45,276 nucleotides of DNA from Atlanticothrix silvestris CENA357. GTDB taxonomy: Bacteria; Cyanobacteriota; Cyanobacteriia; Cyanobacteriales; Nostocaceae. The stretch is from assembly GCF_016056295.1 (NCBI RefSeq), contig NZ_JAECZB010000097.1:1-45276 (forward strand). The letters run 5' to 3'. Positions 19,863-29,189 of the stretch are shown piece by piece. A program made the position numbers and the translations under genes. Position 1 is the stretch's first letter. Each line of letters starts with the position of its first letter. Below the pieces are notes generated by a model. That model saw nothing but the letters and a program-made list of their open reading frames with translations, made no database searches and was not told the DNA's origin.

Positions 19863-20009
19863 AGATTAATTTTTGACAAAGAGTTACTATGAAAGTCTAA
19901 ATTGTATTTTTACAATCAACTTCAGCAATATCCCTTATTTATGTTTTTAAAATATTTTTACAAATGCACTGCATTAACTGTAAATTCTCCATTTTGGCGA
20001 TCTTGATTT

Positions 20010-20237
20010 TCAACATTGGTTAAGAAAATCATCCGGCTGAATACCAGCTTGCTTTAAAATTGCACGTAATGTTCCCTCTGGCATATCACCAGAATGATTG
20101 GGAATAGTAGTATAACGATTAGTCTCAGGATTAAACCAGATTTCATGACTTCCTGCGGCTTGGCGATGAAAAACAAAGCCAAAGGTTTTTAAGATTTTAA
20201 TAATCTGTCTGTAGCTAAATCCAGCGAGCCGACCCAT
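20010..20237 (-). CDS. hicA: HicA-type toxin (mRNA interferase)
   Basis: A 75-residue protein of the HicA/YcfA double-stranded-RNA-binding-like fold. It has the K-I-L-K-x-x-G-F motif near the N-terminus and the catalytic-type histidine H31 in AGSHEIWF, then PNHSGDMPEGTLRAILKQAGI, the standard HicA ending. HicA cleaves mRNA when free of HicB. The start lies 7 bases after the end of the upstream HicB-like gene on the same strand. The sequence appears intact. Confidence 0.92.
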   Translation of the reverse strand: MGRLAGFSYRQIIKILKTFGFVFHRQAAGSHEIWFNPETNRYTTIPNHSGDMPEGTLRAILKQAGIQPDDFLNQC

Positions 20238-20244
20238 GAATATA

Positions 20245-20475
20245 CTACTGACCTACAACTAAAGGATAGTTAAATTGTTCAGCTATTGGTTGCAAATAAT
20301 CTAGTTCTTGCTCCTGAGATTGTGCTTCGATTAACTTACATGCTACATCGCGCGCAATTTCTAAAGTTTCAGCAACAGTCTGTCCTTGAGCTACTAAACC
20401 TTGAAGTTCATCAGATGTTGCCAAATAAACGCCTTCTGGTAATTTTTCAATGTGGATGTTTAATAATCTTTCCAT
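20245..20475 (-). CDS. hicB: HicB-like antitoxin
   Basis: A 76-residue protein with the partial RNase-H-like fold of HicB antitoxins. It reads LNIHIEKLPEGVYLATSDELQGLVAQG, followed by a helix with AETLEIARDVACKLIE. It would bind and silence the HicA encoded immediately downstream. The C-terminus (LQPIAEQFNYPLVVGQ) shows no obvious ribbon-helix-helix or helix-turn-helix domain, so autoregulation by DNA binding is not evident from this short form. Confidence 0.85.
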   Translation of the reverse strand: MERLLNIHIEKLPEGVYLATSDELQGLVAQGQTVAETLEIARDVACKLIEAQSQEQELDYLQPIAEQFNYPLVVGQ

Positions 20476-20580
20476 TTGCTATACAAAGTTGAAACATATT
20501 TAATTACTTTAATATTTATCATAACTCTTTTCTAAACTTAGGTTATCGCACCATTTTATCCTTCCATCTATCAAAAGTTT

Positions 20581-20612
20581 TTCTTTGCGTCTCTGCGCCT
20601 TTGCGTGAGATT
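20581..20612. repeat. Dispersed intergenic element (TTTGCGTCTCTGCGCCTTTGCGTG type)
   Basis: A short direct-repeat element with three related TTTGCG/CTGCGC units sits before the urease genes. Sequences of this type are common between genes in Nostoc-like genomes. It is recognised by appearance only, and no function is assigned. Confidence 0.4.
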
Positions 20613-20658
20613 ATTATCCATTAGTTAAGTTAGCAAAAAAATAATGTTGACTTTATAA

Positions 20659-21498
20659 ATGACCTGCAACTCTCAAACAGCAGAAGGCTGGCATGGCAAA
20701 CTTAATTTAGTCTACGCCGATCGCCTAAATACCACCCAATTAATTTACAATCACCATCAAGCACCGCTAAAGGTACAACGCCCATTTTATCCAGAAGGTC
20801 GAAAAATTTGTCACAGCGTAATTTTACATACAGCTGGGGGAGTTGTGGGAGGCGATCGCCTATCCTCTAACATTCACCTCCAACCCGATGCACAAGCCTT
20901 AATCACCACAGCCACCGCCAGTAAAATATATCGCAGTAATGGTTTGCAAGCTAGACAAACCATCGAAATACAAGTTGATGCTGGTGCTTGTTTAGAATGG
21001 TTGCCACAGGAAACAATTTTATTTAATGGTGCGATTTATCGGCAAGATTTACGGGTAGAATTAGCAACCGGAGCTAATTATTTAGGCTGGGAAATTACTC
21101 GGTTTGGTCGCAGTGCTAGAGGAGAAAAATTCTTGCAGGGAGAATGGCGATCGCATACCGAAATTTGGCAGCAAGGCGTTCCCTTGTGGATAGATCGGCA
21201 ATGGCTACCGGGTGGCGAAGATATTTTCCATAGTCCCCACGGTTTATTTAGAAAACCAATAGTGGGTAGCCTAGTTTGGGTTGGAAGTCCTGTTTCAGCA
21301 GAAATCATCGAAAAAACACGAAATTTGTGGAATGGTGAAGGCGAAGCAGGGGTTAGCCAATTACAAAATGGATTTTTGTGTCGATATCGTGGTTCTTCTA
21401 CAAGTGAAGTGAGAAACTGGTTTATTGATGTTTGGCAAATGCTGCGAGTTGATTTTTTGAGTCGTGGTAATTGCATACCAAGAGTTTGGCAGGTTTGA
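20659..21498 (+). CDS. ureD: Urease accessory protein UreD
   Basis: A 279-residue UreD/UreH, the scaffold that binds apo-urease and recruits UreF and UreG for nickel insertion. Family features are the N-terminal WHGKLNLVYADR, the HTAGGVVGGD segment, ATASKIYRSNG, WLPQETILFNGA and GRSARGEKF. It is the first gene of ureD-ureA-ureB-X-ureC. An ATG 15 bases earlier runs straight into a stop, so 20659 is the start. ureE, ureF and ureG are not in this window and must be elsewhere, as is usual in cyanobacteria. Confidence 0.95.
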   Translation: MTCNSQTAEGWHGKLNLVYADRLNTTQLIYNHHQAPLKVQRPFYPEGRKICHSVILHTAGGVVGGDRLSSNIHLQPDAQALITTATASKIYRSNGLQARQTIEIQVDAGACLEWLPQETILFNGAIYRQDLRVELATGANYLGWEITRFGRSARGEKFLQGEWRSHTEIWQQGVPLWIDRQWLPGGEDIFHSPHGLFRKPIVGSLVWVGSPVSAEIIEKTRNLWNGEGEAGVSQLQNGFLCRYRGSSTSEVRNWFIDVWQMLRVDFLSRGNCIPRVWQV

Positions 21499-21631
21499 AC
21501 CGCAGAGGCGCAGCGAAAAGTTGTCAGTAGGAGCCACTGCTTTGGGCGGGTTCCCCGACTTGTAGCAAGTGGCGTTGGTTTCCCTCCGTAACAAACTTTT
21601 CAAGACAGAGAACACAGAGAAGGAGAGAATA
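21499..21631. repeat. Intergenic palindromic element between ureD and ureA
   Basis: The gap contains GGAGCCACTGCTTTGGGCGGGTTCCCC and ACTTGTAGCAAGTGGCG; the second has ACTTG/CAAGT arms around a short loop. It looks like a dispersed cyanobacterial repeat inserted inside the operon. AAGGAGAG just before 21632 is the ureA ribosome binding site. Confidence 0.5.
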
Positions 21632-21934
21632 ATGCAACTTACGCCCCAGGAAAAAGATAAGCTGCTGATTTTTACTGCTGCACTATTAGCAGAAAGACGT
21701 AAAGAAAGAGGTTTGAAACTGAATTATCCAGAAGCAATTGCTTATATTTCTGCTGGTATTTTAGAAGGTGCAAGAGATGGGCAAACTGTAGCAGAATTGA
21801 TGAATTACGGTACAACGTTATTAACACGCGATGATGTAATGGAAGGAATACCAGAAATGGTGCATGAAGTACAGGTAGAAGCAACTTTTCCTGATGGCAC
21901 AAAGTTGGTAACAGTACATAATCCAATTCGTTAA
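21632..21934 (+). CDS. ureA: Urease subunit gamma
   Basis: A 100-residue UreA, standard length. It starts [14 protein letters not shown] and carries [19 protein letters not shown] and the C-terminal [20 protein letters not shown] typical of the family. It is one of three structural subunits of nickel urease, which hydrolyses urea to ammonia and carbamate. The ATG at 21632 is supported by AAGGAGAG upstream; a longer frame starting at 21569 reads through the intergenic repeat and is rejected. Confidence 0.97.
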   Translation: MQLTPQEKDKLLIFTAALLAERRKERGLKLNYPEAIAYISAGILEGARDGQTVAELMNYGTTLLTRDDVMEGIPEMVHEVQVEATFPDGTKLVTVHNPIR

Positions 21935-21955
21935 TTTGGAAATTTTTAATTTATT

Positions 21956-22261
21956 ATGATTCCTGGGGAAATTATTACACCAACTGGTGAAATTGAATTA
22001 AATGTTGATCGTCCAACTATCAAATTACAAGTATCTAATACAGGCGATCGCCCGATTCAAGTCGGTTCTCATTTTCACTTTTATGAAGTCAACGCTGCTT
22101 TAAATTTTGATAGAGAACAAGCACGAGGAATGCGTCTTGATATCCCCGCCGGAACCGCAGTCCGTTTTGAACCAGGCGACGAAAAAGAAGTGACATTAGT
22201 TGCTTTAGTTGGTAGTCGTCAAGTCTATGGTTTCAACGGTAAAATTAATGGTTCTCTATAG
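21956..22261 (+). CDS. ureB: Urease subunit beta
   Basis: A 101-residue Ure[17 protein letters not shown], then [19 protein letters not shown] and [25 protein letters not shown], are all strongly conserved family stretches. It packs against UreA and UreC in the trimeric urease core. The gene begins 21 bases after ureA and ends 2 bases before the next reading frame, so it is tightly embedded in the operon. Confidence 0.97.
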   Translation: MIPGEIITPTGEIELNVDRPTIKLQVSNTGDRPIQVGSHFHFYEVNAALNFDREQARGMRLDIPAGTAVRFEPGDEKEVTLVALVGSRQVYGFNGKINGSL

Positions 22262-22263
22262 CT

Positions 22264-22806
22264 ATGGAAATGGAATGGTACAATGAACCACCTGTTTGGG
22301 AAGTAATAGATGAAGCGATCGCTATCACTTCTGGTGCAAAAACAGATTTTTGGCGGGAAACCCACTATGGCTTCATTAGAGATAATGGTCACTTTTTTTA
22401 TCAACAAGTTCAAGGTGAGTTTATTGTTGAAGTAAAGGTCAGTGGTGAGTATCAAGAGTTGTACGATCAAGCTGGATTAATGGTACGTTTAGATGAATTT
22501 AATTGGTTAAAATGTGGAATTGAATTTGTCAATAATGTGCAACAAGTTAGCGCTGTGGTAACACGCGACTATTCAGATTGGTCTGTTGTACCGATGCCAC
22601 ATAATCCGCCTGCGATTTGGATGCGTGTAACTCGATGTGATACGGCTGTAGAGGTGCAATACTCTTTAGATGGCACTGATTACCAAATGCTGCGGCTAGC
22701 GTATCTAACTCCAGTGAAAACCGTAAGTGTAGGCATAATGTGTGCCTCACCTGAAGGAAATGGCTTTCCGATGAGGTTTGAAAAATTCCAAATTCGCAGT
22801 TTGTAA
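22264..22806 (+). CDS. DUF1349-like (concanavalin-type beta-sandwich) protein inside the urease operon
   Basis: A 180-residue protein. Tryptophan-rich beta-strands (FWRETHYGFIRDNGHFF, YDQAGLMVRLDEFNWLKCGIEF, DYSDWSVVPM) match DUF1349, a concanavalin A-like jelly-roll fold related to yeast regulation-of-enolase protein 1. No catalytic residues are known for the family. It sits 2 bases after ureB and 9 bases before ureC, so it is almost certainly translated with them. I recall a hypothetical gene at the same place in Anabaena. Whether it aids urease maturation, binds a sugar-like ligand or is a passenger is unknown. Confidence 0.8.
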   Translation: MEMEWYNEPPVWEVIDEAIAITSGAKTDFWRETHYGFIRDNGHFFYQQVQGEFIVEVKVSGEYQELYDQAGLMVRLDEFNWLKCGIEFVNNVQQVSAVVTRDYSDWSVVPMPHNPPAIWMRVTRCDTAVEVQYSLDGTDYQMLRLAYLTPVKTVSVGIMCASPEGNGFPMRFEKFQIRSL

Positions 22807-22815
22807 GGAGTAGTT

Positions 22816-24531
22816 ATGAGTTACAGAATGGATCGCCGTGCCTATGCCGAAACCTATGGGCCAACAGTAGGCGATCGCGTCCGGCTTGCAGATACAGAAT
22901 TATTTATAGAAGTTGAACAAGACTTTACTACCTACGGCGATGAAGTGAAATTTGGCGGCGGTAAAGTTATTAGGGATGGAATGGGACAATCACCTATTTC
23001 TAATGCTGATGGGGCGGTAGATTTAGTTATTACTAATGCCTTAATTCTTGATTGGTGGGGTGTTGTCAAAGCAGATATTGGCATTAAAGATGGCAAAATT
23101 TTCAAAATTGGTAAAGCTGGAAATCCTTATATTCAAAATAATGTAGATATTATTATTGGCCCTGGAACTGAAGCCTTAGCAGGAGAAGGAATGATTCTCA
23201 CGGCTGGCGGAATTGATAGCCACATTCATTTTATTTGTCCCCAACAAATTGAAGTGGCGATCGCTTCTGGTATTACTACGATGATTGGCGGTGGTACTGG
23301 CCCCGCTACAGGTACAAATGCCACTACCTGCACTCCTGGCCCTTGGAATATTTACCGGATGTTACAAGCTGCGGATGCTTTTCCTGTGAACATAGGGTTT
23401 TTGGGCAAAGGCAATACTAGTCAACCCCAAGGACTTGTAGAACAAGTGCAAGCTGGTGCAATGGGTTTAAAATTGCATGAAGACTGGGGAACTACATCCG
23501 CAACAATTGATACTTGTCTTAGTGTTGCCGATGAGTATGATGTACAGGTAGCGATTCATACAGACACCCTCAACGAAGCTGGATTTGTGGAAAATACGAT
23601 CGCCGCTTTCAAAAATCGTGCCATCCACACTTACCATACTGAAGGTGCAGGCGGCGGACACGCGCCAGACATTATCAAAGTTTGCAGCCAAACTAACGTT
23701 TTGCCATCTTCCACCAACCCCACGCGCCCTTATACTGTCAACACTTTAGAAGAACACCTGGATATGTTGATGGTATGCCATCACCTCGATTCGGGGATTC
23801 CTGAAGATGTCGCCTTTGCCGAATCCCGTATCCGCCGGGAAACCATTGCCGCCGAAGACATTTTGCACGACTTAGGCGCATTTAGTATGATTGCTTCTGA
23901 TTCTCAAGCAATGGGACGAGTAGGTGAGGTGATAATTCGTACTTGGCAGACATCCCACAAAATGAAGATACAACGGGGAACTCTTAACCCACAAGGAACA
24001 GACGAAAAAGCAGACAATTTTAGGGCAAAAAGATATGTAGCTAAGTACACTATTAATCCTGCAATTACTCATGGAATTGCCCAGTATGTAGGTTCAGTAG
24101 AAGAAGGCAAACTTGCAGATTTATGTTTGTGGCGACCAGCGTTTTTTGGTGTGAAGCCAGAGATAGTAATTAAAGGCGGCATGATTGCATGGTCACAGAT
24201 GGGTGATGCCAACGCCAGTATTCCCACACCGCAACCAGTGCAGATGCGACCGATGTTTGGCAGTTTTGCCGGGGCGCGTCACGCCACATCCTTAACCTTT
24301 GTTTCGCAAACAGCTTTAGAAAGAGACATTGCTGCACAATTGGGTTTGCAAAAAGCAGTAGTTGCGGTTTCCGGGACACGCCAATTGAGTAAACGGGATA
24401 TGAAGCTAAATGATGCTTTACCTCACATTGAAGTAGATCCCGAAACATATCAAGTTAGGGCAGATGGAGAGTTGCTAGTTTGTGAACCCGCAACATTTTT
24501 GCCAATGGCGCAAAGGTATTTCTTGTTTTAA
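22816..24531 (+). CDS. ureC: Urease subunit alpha (catalytic)
   Basis: A 571-residue UreC with the complete di-nickel site: H136/H138 in [10 protein letters not shown], carbamylatable K219 with H221 in GLKLHEDWG, the histidines in [12 protein letters not shown] and [14 protein letters not shown], and the Asp in SDSQAMGR. The mobile-flap MVCHHLD segment carries the catalytic histidine. Length and ends ([20 protein letters not shown]) are normal. AAGGAG stands just before the ATG. All ligands are present, so the enzyme should be active if nickel is inserted by UreEFG encoded elsewhere. Confidence 0.98.
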   Translation: MSYRMDRRAYAETYGPTVGDRVRLADTELFIEVEQDFTTYGDEVKFGGGKVIRDGMGQSPISNADGAVDLVITNALILDWWGVVKADIGIKDGKIFKIGKAGNPYIQNNVDIIIGPGTEALAGEGMILTAGGIDSHIHFICPQQIEVAIASGITTMIGGGTGPATGTNATTCTPGPWNIYRMLQAADAFPVNIGFLGKGNTSQPQGLVEQVQAGAMGLKLHEDWGTTSATIDTCLSVADEYDVQVAIHTDTLNEAGFVENTIAAFKNRAIHTYHTEGAGGGHAPDIIKVCSQTNVLPSSTNPTRPYTVNTLEEHLDMLMVCHHLDSGIPEDVAFAESRIRRETIAAEDILHDLGAFSMIASDSQAMGRVGEVIIRTWQTSHKMKIQRGTLNPQGTDEKADNFRAKRYVAKYTINPAITHGIAQYVGSVEEGKLADLCLWRPAFFGVKPEIVIKGGMIAWSQMGDANASIPTPQPVQMRPMFGSFAGARHATSLTFVSQTALERDIAAQLGLQKAVVAVSGTRQLSKRDMKLNDALPHIEVDPETYQVRADGELLVCEPATFLPMAQRYFLF

Positions 24532-24632
24532 GGATAATTACCCAAAAAACAAAGCATCAAGGCGATAATATTACAGTTTTGCTCTGTATATTTCTTACTT
24601 CATGCTTTGTCTTGCCTAGGAGTATTTTACTG

Positions 24633-25280
24633 TTAGTGCATTTCGTCGTATTGCGGGGTTTCAACTCTTCTTGCTTCTACATGAGAAGGGGGCAGAAACT
24701 CAGTGCGACGTACAGGGGCTAAAGGTGGCGTGTGGCTTTGGTATGGGTGAATTACTTGCACTGTACGGCTAGGACGCTGCCGTGGCGAGAATAAAGCCAG
24801 TACACCAGCAACAACAACGCCACCACCAATAGTTAGAGTCGCGCCTCCCACTGCCCAGACAATCGGTGAAGACCACCAAGGAGTTTGAGGTTGTAGGGCT
24901 TCTGGTAAAGCTTTCGGCTGGGCGAGTTGTGCCTGTTGCTGATTGATGTAAGTCTGTAATTGACTCTGAAATTGTTGATTTTGCGCTCTCAGCTGCTCGT
25001 TGTCGGTTTTTAAACGCTCCAACTGCATGGTTACACGTTCCATTTCCACGCGTTGTTCAGGATTAGGAGCAGCAGGGGGCTGAGGCTGGGGATTAGGATA
25101 ATATGGTGATTGCCCGTAAGGATACATTGGTTGCTGCATTTGGGGCGCTACCATCGTCGCTGGTATTTGCGGAGAAACAGCGAAGTTAGATTGCAGGGGA
25201 GTATTTGTCCCCTTAAGTAAAACAAGAGCCGCCAGCCCAGCTACGGCGACTCCGCCGATGAACGCCATACTTTCACTCAT
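24633..25280 (-). CDS. Proline/glutamine-rich membrane-anchored coiled-coil protein
   Basis: A 215-residue protein. The N-terminus has a hydrophobic helix (residues about 6-23). A Pro/Gln/Tyr-rich linker (about 35-75) leads into a coiled coil (about 77-118) and then a second transmembrane helix (about 140-165). The tail is basic and proline-rich. No named domain is recognised. Architecture suggests a membrane organiser or envelope protein; this is inference only. It is convergent with ureC and lies downstream of trpA on the same strand, with about 235 bases between. Confidence 0.65.
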   Translation of the reverse strand: MSESMAFIGGVAVAGLAALVLLKGTNTPLQSNFAVSPQIPATMVAPQMQQPMYPYGQSPYYPNPQPQPPAAPNPEQRVEMERVTMQLERLKTDNEQLRAQNQQFQSQLQTYINQQQAQLAQPKALPEALQPQTPWWSSPIVWAVGGATLTIGGGVVVAGVLALFSPRQRPSRTVQVIHPYQSHTPPLAPVRRTEFLPPSHVEARRVETPQYDEMH

Positions 25281-25515
25281 CGCTTTTGTCCCTCAAGCGC
25301 GACGTAACTATAATTAATTTGTGACTGACTCACTCTCACACTCATCTTTTTTCGCCTACTCAACTTCACATATAACTCAAACTATAAGCGACCGTATCAG
25401 CTAGTTTTTTTACAGCCTTATATCTGCTGTTAATATTCAAGACTATATCCGTCAAATTGTCCACCAACCAAGGGTAAAAAAACTGCGCTGTTATACTTTT
25501 TTAATCTACTTTTTC

Positions 25516-26346
25516 TCAATCATCAAGAGGAGTATTCTTGCTACCGTCCGTTTTTTTGATGGCTGCTTTGAGACTTTGACAAAATTCAGCGATCGCATTT
25601 AGTCCCTGTTCTGGTGTTCCTGTGGCTAACCGCTTTACAAAAGCACTACCGACGATCGCCGCATCTGCTCCCCATTCTCTCATTTGCTGGGCTTGCGATG
25701 CTTCGGAAATTCCAAAGCCGACTCCGATGGGTTTATCAGTAACGCCACGAATTTTTTGTAATAAATCTGGCACCCGTGCTTCTATCTGCGATCGCATCCC
25801 AGTGACACCTGTAACACTAACCAAATAGATAAATCCTTGAGAAGCACGAGCAATCGCTTCTATTCTTTGGGCAGAACTGGTGGGAGCAACCAACAAAGTC
25901 AAATCAATTCCTATTTTACTGGCTGGTTGTAGCAAGCCTGCGGCTTCTTCTAAAGGTAAATCAGGTACTACTAATCCAGCGACCCCAGCGGCGGCGATTT
26001 GCTGAAGAAATTTGTCAATTCCTCGATGCAAAATTGGGTTGTAGTAGTTAAACAGAATAATAGGCGATCGCAACTTGGGAGTAGTTGCTTGGAGCATTTC
26101 CAGTACTTGATCCAAGTTTGTACCTCGTTGCAAGGCGCGGGTAGCAGCGGCTTGAATCACTGGGCCATCCGCCAGAGGATCAGAGTAAGGAACACCAAGT
26201 TCAATGATGTCGGCTCCATTGCGATCTAGAATTTGCAACGCTGCTGCTGTTGTTGCTAAATCTGGATCGCCAGCGGTAATAAATGGAATCAAAGCGCATT
26301 CTTGATTCCTTCGTAGGGTTTCAAAGCGATCGGAAATTGCAGTCAT
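25516..26346 (-). CDS. trpA: Tryptophan synthase alpha chain
   Basis: A 276-residue TIM-barrel TrpA that cleaves indole-3-glycerol phosphate to indole and passes it to TrpB. Visible signatures are [10 protein letters not shown] with catalytic-type Asp/Glu ([17 protein letters not shown]), [17 protein letters not shown] and GFGISEASQ, the phosphate-binding end. trpB is not adjacent, consistent with scattered trp genes in cyanobacteria. A 7-mer repeat array lies directly upstream of the start. Confidence 0.97.
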   Translation of the reverse strand: MTAISDRFETLRRNQECALIPFITAGDPDLATTAAALQILDRNGADIIELGVPYSDPLADGPVIQAAATRALQRGTNLDQVLEMLQATTPKLRSPIILFNYYNPILHRGIDKFLQQIAAAGVAGLVVPDLPLEEAAGLLQPASKIGIDLTLLVAPTSSAQRIEAIARASQGFIYLVSVTGVTGMRSQIEARVPDLLQKIRGVTDKPIGVGFGISEASQAQQMREWGADAAIVGSAFVKRLATGTPEQGLNAIAEFCQSLKAAIKKTDGSKNTPLDD

Positions 26347-26350
26347 TTGT

Positions 26351-26385
26351 TAGTGGTCAGTGGTCAGTGGTCAGTGGTCAGTGGT
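26351..26385. repeat. CAGTGGT 7-mer array upstream of trpA
   Basis: TAGTGGT followed by four perfect copies of CAGTGGT. The array starts four bases before the trpA initiation codon, so it occupies the leader. Confidence 0.95.
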
Positions 26386-26480
26386 CAACAACTCCTATAT
26401 TCTTGACTCTTGACTTTTGACTCATAGATGATCACTTTACAACTTCTTAAGCAGAAAGCCTACTAGTACAGTGCAGCATC

Positions 26481-26536
26481 ATTACGAATTACGAATTACG
26501 AATTACGAATTACGAATTACGAATTACGAATTATGA
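26481..26536. repeat. ATTACGA 7-mer array (seven perfect copies plus one variant)
   Basis: Seven perfect head-to-tail ATTACGA units (26481-26529) are followed by ATTATGA. It lies just past the hemW stop codon, between hemW and trpA. The same unit occurs again at 36147. Confidence 0.97.
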
Positions 26537-26542
26537 ATTATT

Positions 26543-27739
26543 TTAGTCCTCCAATCCGCTAAATAATTTTGCCAACACAACATTAGAAAATAAAAATCCC
26601 TCTGGGTCACTCAACCGCAACCTACCGCCGATAATTTTTACCCAACCTTTTTCAAAGTAAGGCTCTAAAAGCTTCTGAATCTTCTTTACTTTCTCTTCTC
26701 CAAACTCCTCAGCCAAAATGGATAAACTCACACCTTCCGCTAAACGCAACCCCAACATTAAGGTTTCTAACAAAATCTCATCTGGTGGTGTCACTTCACA
26801 ATTAATTACGCCACCATTAGTAATCAAATCTTGCACCCACTGGTAATATTCTTTAGTTTTACGTGGGCGAGTAAAGCGTTTACCCTGGACATAACTGGCT
26901 GCACCCATACCAAAGCCGTAATAAGGTTGATTTTCCCAATAAACTCGATTATGCCGACATTGATGGCCAGGTTGAGCATAATTAGAAATTTCATAATGCT
27001 CATAACCTGCATTGGTCAAAACCCGCTGCCCCATTTGATACATTTTGACTGTGGTTAAATCTGTGGGCAAAGGACTGTCACCAGGTTTGTAGTAACGACC
27101 AAAAGCTGTCCCAGGCTCAATAGTGAGGTCATATATGGATATATGAGTCGGTGCAATTGTCACTGCTTTGTCTAGGGAATCTTGCCATTGATCTAAAGAC
27201 TGATGCGGCAACCCAGAAATTAGGTCTATGCTAAATTCGGGAATCTCGACTTGGTGGATTAGTTCCACAGATGCAAGAATATCTACCACTGAGTGCGATC
27301 GCCCAGCAACTTGCAATAATTCTTCCTGAAAGGCTTGTACACCTAAACTTACCCGGTTCACACCTACGCTACGGTAGCCTGTTATATGTGCTAAATCAAA
27401 TGTGCCTGGGTCTATTTCCATTGAAATTTCTACTCTAGGAGCAATCCCAAAACGCTTTTCTAGCGCTCCCACTATACGTTGCAACTGCTCTATTGATAGC
27501 AGCGATGGAGTACCACCACCAAAAAAAATTGTCTTCAGTGGTTGACCACAGGCTGGTGTGATCGCAATTTCCTCACATAGCACATCAACATATTGAGAGA
27601 TAGTACCAGATGTTTCACCACGTGAGCGATCGCCCACTATAAACACGGGAAAATCACAATAAAAGCACCGCCGTCTGCAAAAAGGAATATGTATATAAGC
27701 AGAACTTGCAACGCTAGAAACATTAACTTTTTGAGTCAT
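26543..27739 (-). CDS. hemW: HemW-family radical SAM heme chaperone
   Basis: A 398-residue radical SAM protein with YIHIPFCRRRCFYCDF, where C21, C25 and C28 form the CxxxCxxC site for the 4Fe-4S cluster. FFGGGTPSLL is the SAM-binding loop. EIDPGTFD, GVNRVSLGVQAF and the C-terminal HNRVYWENQPYYGFGMGAASY complete the HemN/HemW pattern. It lacks the fourth Cys of true oxygen-independent coproporphyrinogen oxidase HemN (CxxxCxxCxC), so heme chaperone is the better call. It is probably monocistronic. Confidence 0.9.
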   Translation of the reverse strand: MTQKVNVSSVASSAYIHIPFCRRRCFYCDFPVFIVGDRSRGETSGTISQYVDVLCEEIAITPACGQPLKTIFFGGGTPSLLSIEQLQRIVGALEKRFGIAPRVEISMEIDPGTFDLAHITGYRSVGVNRVSLGVQAFQEELLQVAGRSHSVVDILASVELIHQVEIPEFSIDLISGLPHQSLDQWQDSLDKAVTIAPTHISIYDLTIEPGTAFGRYYKPGDSPLPTDLTTVKMYQMGQRVLTNAGYEHYEISNYAQPGHQCRHNRVYWENQPYYGFGMGAASYVQGKRFTRPRKTKEYYQWVQDLITNGGVINCEVTPPDEILLETLMLGLRLAEGVSLSILAEEFGEEKVKKIQKLLEPYFEKGWVKIIGGRLRLSDPEGFLFSNVVLAKLFSGLED

Positions 27740-27990
27740 TGTAAAAAAGAAGGAAATTAATCCAACGAAAGAATTAAAAATAAGGAAAATAAATAGTTTT
27801 TTACAAGTTTTTATCGTTTTGCAACAAAATTAGGAAAAATATGAAGAGAAAACACTTTGGTTATAATATTTGCAGATATTCCCTGCTTAAAAGCCTAGTG
27901 TAAGTCAATATTGATTAATCTCTATATACAGGTTAAATGAAAAATACTTGACTTTATCGGGTAAAACAGTCGCAGGAAAACAAGACAACC

Positions 27991-29067
27991 ATGCTTGACG
28001 CTATTATCATTATCTCATTTATCCTTGCAGCATCGGGAATAGGGTTCTACAGCATCGAACTACTACCCAATGGCTCGCTAGATCGGGTAACAAACATAGA
28101 AGCTTTACGCTTAGTTGTTGCCGTTTTTGCCGCTATTATTGGTGGTGCGATCGGGCTAAGTTTTCAAACGACATACCGTCGCCTAGAAGCACAAGTCCGA
28201 GATATGCCGCTGGAAATGATCTTAACTCGCGCCATTGGCTTAGTAATTGGGCTATTGCTAGCTAACTTAATGCTAGCTCCACTATTTCTCCTACCCATCC
28301 CGCCAGATTTTGGATTTATTAAGCCTCTAGTGGCAGTTGTCGGCAGTATTATACTTGCTGTCACTGGCATGAATTTAGCAGATACTCATGGGCGAGGCTT
28401 ATTGCGGTTTATTAATCCCAATACCGTGGAGACAATGGTAGCGGAAGGGACATTAAAACCCGCCAATACCAAAGTTTTAGACACTAGCTGTATTATTGAT
28501 GGTCGTATTGAAGCACTCCTAGAAACAGGTTTTCTAGAAGGAGTGATTATTGTGCCACAATTCGTATTGCAAGAATTGCAACAAGTAGCTGATGCGAGTA
28601 AAGACCAAAAGCGGGTGCGGGGAAGGCGTGGGCTAGAGATTCTTAACCGTGTTAAAGAAGCTTACAGCGATCGCATCTTGATCAACCCTGTTGATTACGA
28701 AGATATTGCCACAGTAGATGCCAAATTAGTACGCTTTGCCCAAGAGATCAATGGTACATTGCTAACCAATGATTACAACTTGTCTAAAGTAGCCAGCGTA
28801 CAAAAAGTACCTGTTTTGAATGTTAATGACCTCGTGAATGCCGTTCGTCCTAGTTATCTACCGGGCGACAACTTGGATTTAAAGGTTCTCAAAGAAGGTA
28901 AAGAACCTAGTCAGGGTATTGGCTACCTGGATGATGGTACTATGGTCGTTGTTGAAGAAGGCAGTAGCTATGTAGGTGCTGAAGTGCGAGTAGTAGTCAC
29001 CAGCGCTTTACAAACCTCAGCAGGACGAATGATTTTTGCCAAACCCCAAGCTTCAGCATTGGCATGA
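27991..29067 (+). CDS. PIN/TRAM domain membrane protein (YacL-like)
   Basis: A 358-residue protein. Residues 1-130 contain four transmembrane helices. A PIN domain follows, starting at VLDTSCIIDGRIEALL, with further acidic residues (VDAKLVRFAQE, LLTNDYNLS) that form the usual metal-dependent nuclease site. A C-terminal TRAM domain (about 290-350, GIGYLDDGTMVVVEEGSSYVG) is a predicted RNA-binding beta-barrel. This architecture is conserved in Gram-positive bacteria (YacL) and cyanobacteria. The substrate is unknown. A strong terminator follows. Confidence 0.9.
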   Translation: MLDAIIIISFILAASGIGFYSIELLPNGSLDRVTNIEALRLVVAVFAAIIGGAIGLSFQTTYRRLEAQVRDMPLEMILTRAIGLVIGLLLANLMLAPLFLLPIPPDFGFIKPLVAVVGSIILAVTGMNLADTHGRGLLRFINPNTVETMVAEGTLKPANTKVLDTSCIIDGRIEALLETGFLEGVIIVPQFVLQELQQVADASKDQKRVRGRRGLEILNRVKEAYSDRILINPVDYEDIATVDAKLVRFAQEINGTLLTNDYNLSKVASVQKVPVLNVNDLVNAVRPSYLPGDNLDLKVLKEGKEPSQGIGYLDDGTMVVVEEGSSYVGAEVRVVVTSALQTSAGRMIFAKPQASALA

Positions 29068-29107
29068 GGGAAAATGTCAAGTGCAATTCAAATTAAATTG
29101 TGCGATC

Positions 29108-29141
29108 AATCGGTGCAGGTTTACTGCACCGATTATTTTTT
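29108..29141 (+). terminator. Rho-independent terminator after PIN/TRAM gene
   Basis: AATCGGTGCAG and CTGCACCGATT form an 11-bp stem with a GTTTA loop, followed by ATTTTTTT. It lies 41 bases after the stop codon. Confidence 0.9.
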
Positions 29142-29189
29142 GAGGTTTAAGAGAATTAGTCAAGCAAGCGCAGACAAAATTCATTAGCC

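Noticed and set aside
26351-26536. Possible CRISPR array near trpA/hemW
   Set aside because: The repeats are 7-base units in direct tandem without spacers, so they are microsatellite-like arrays. No CRISPR array was seen anywhere in the window.
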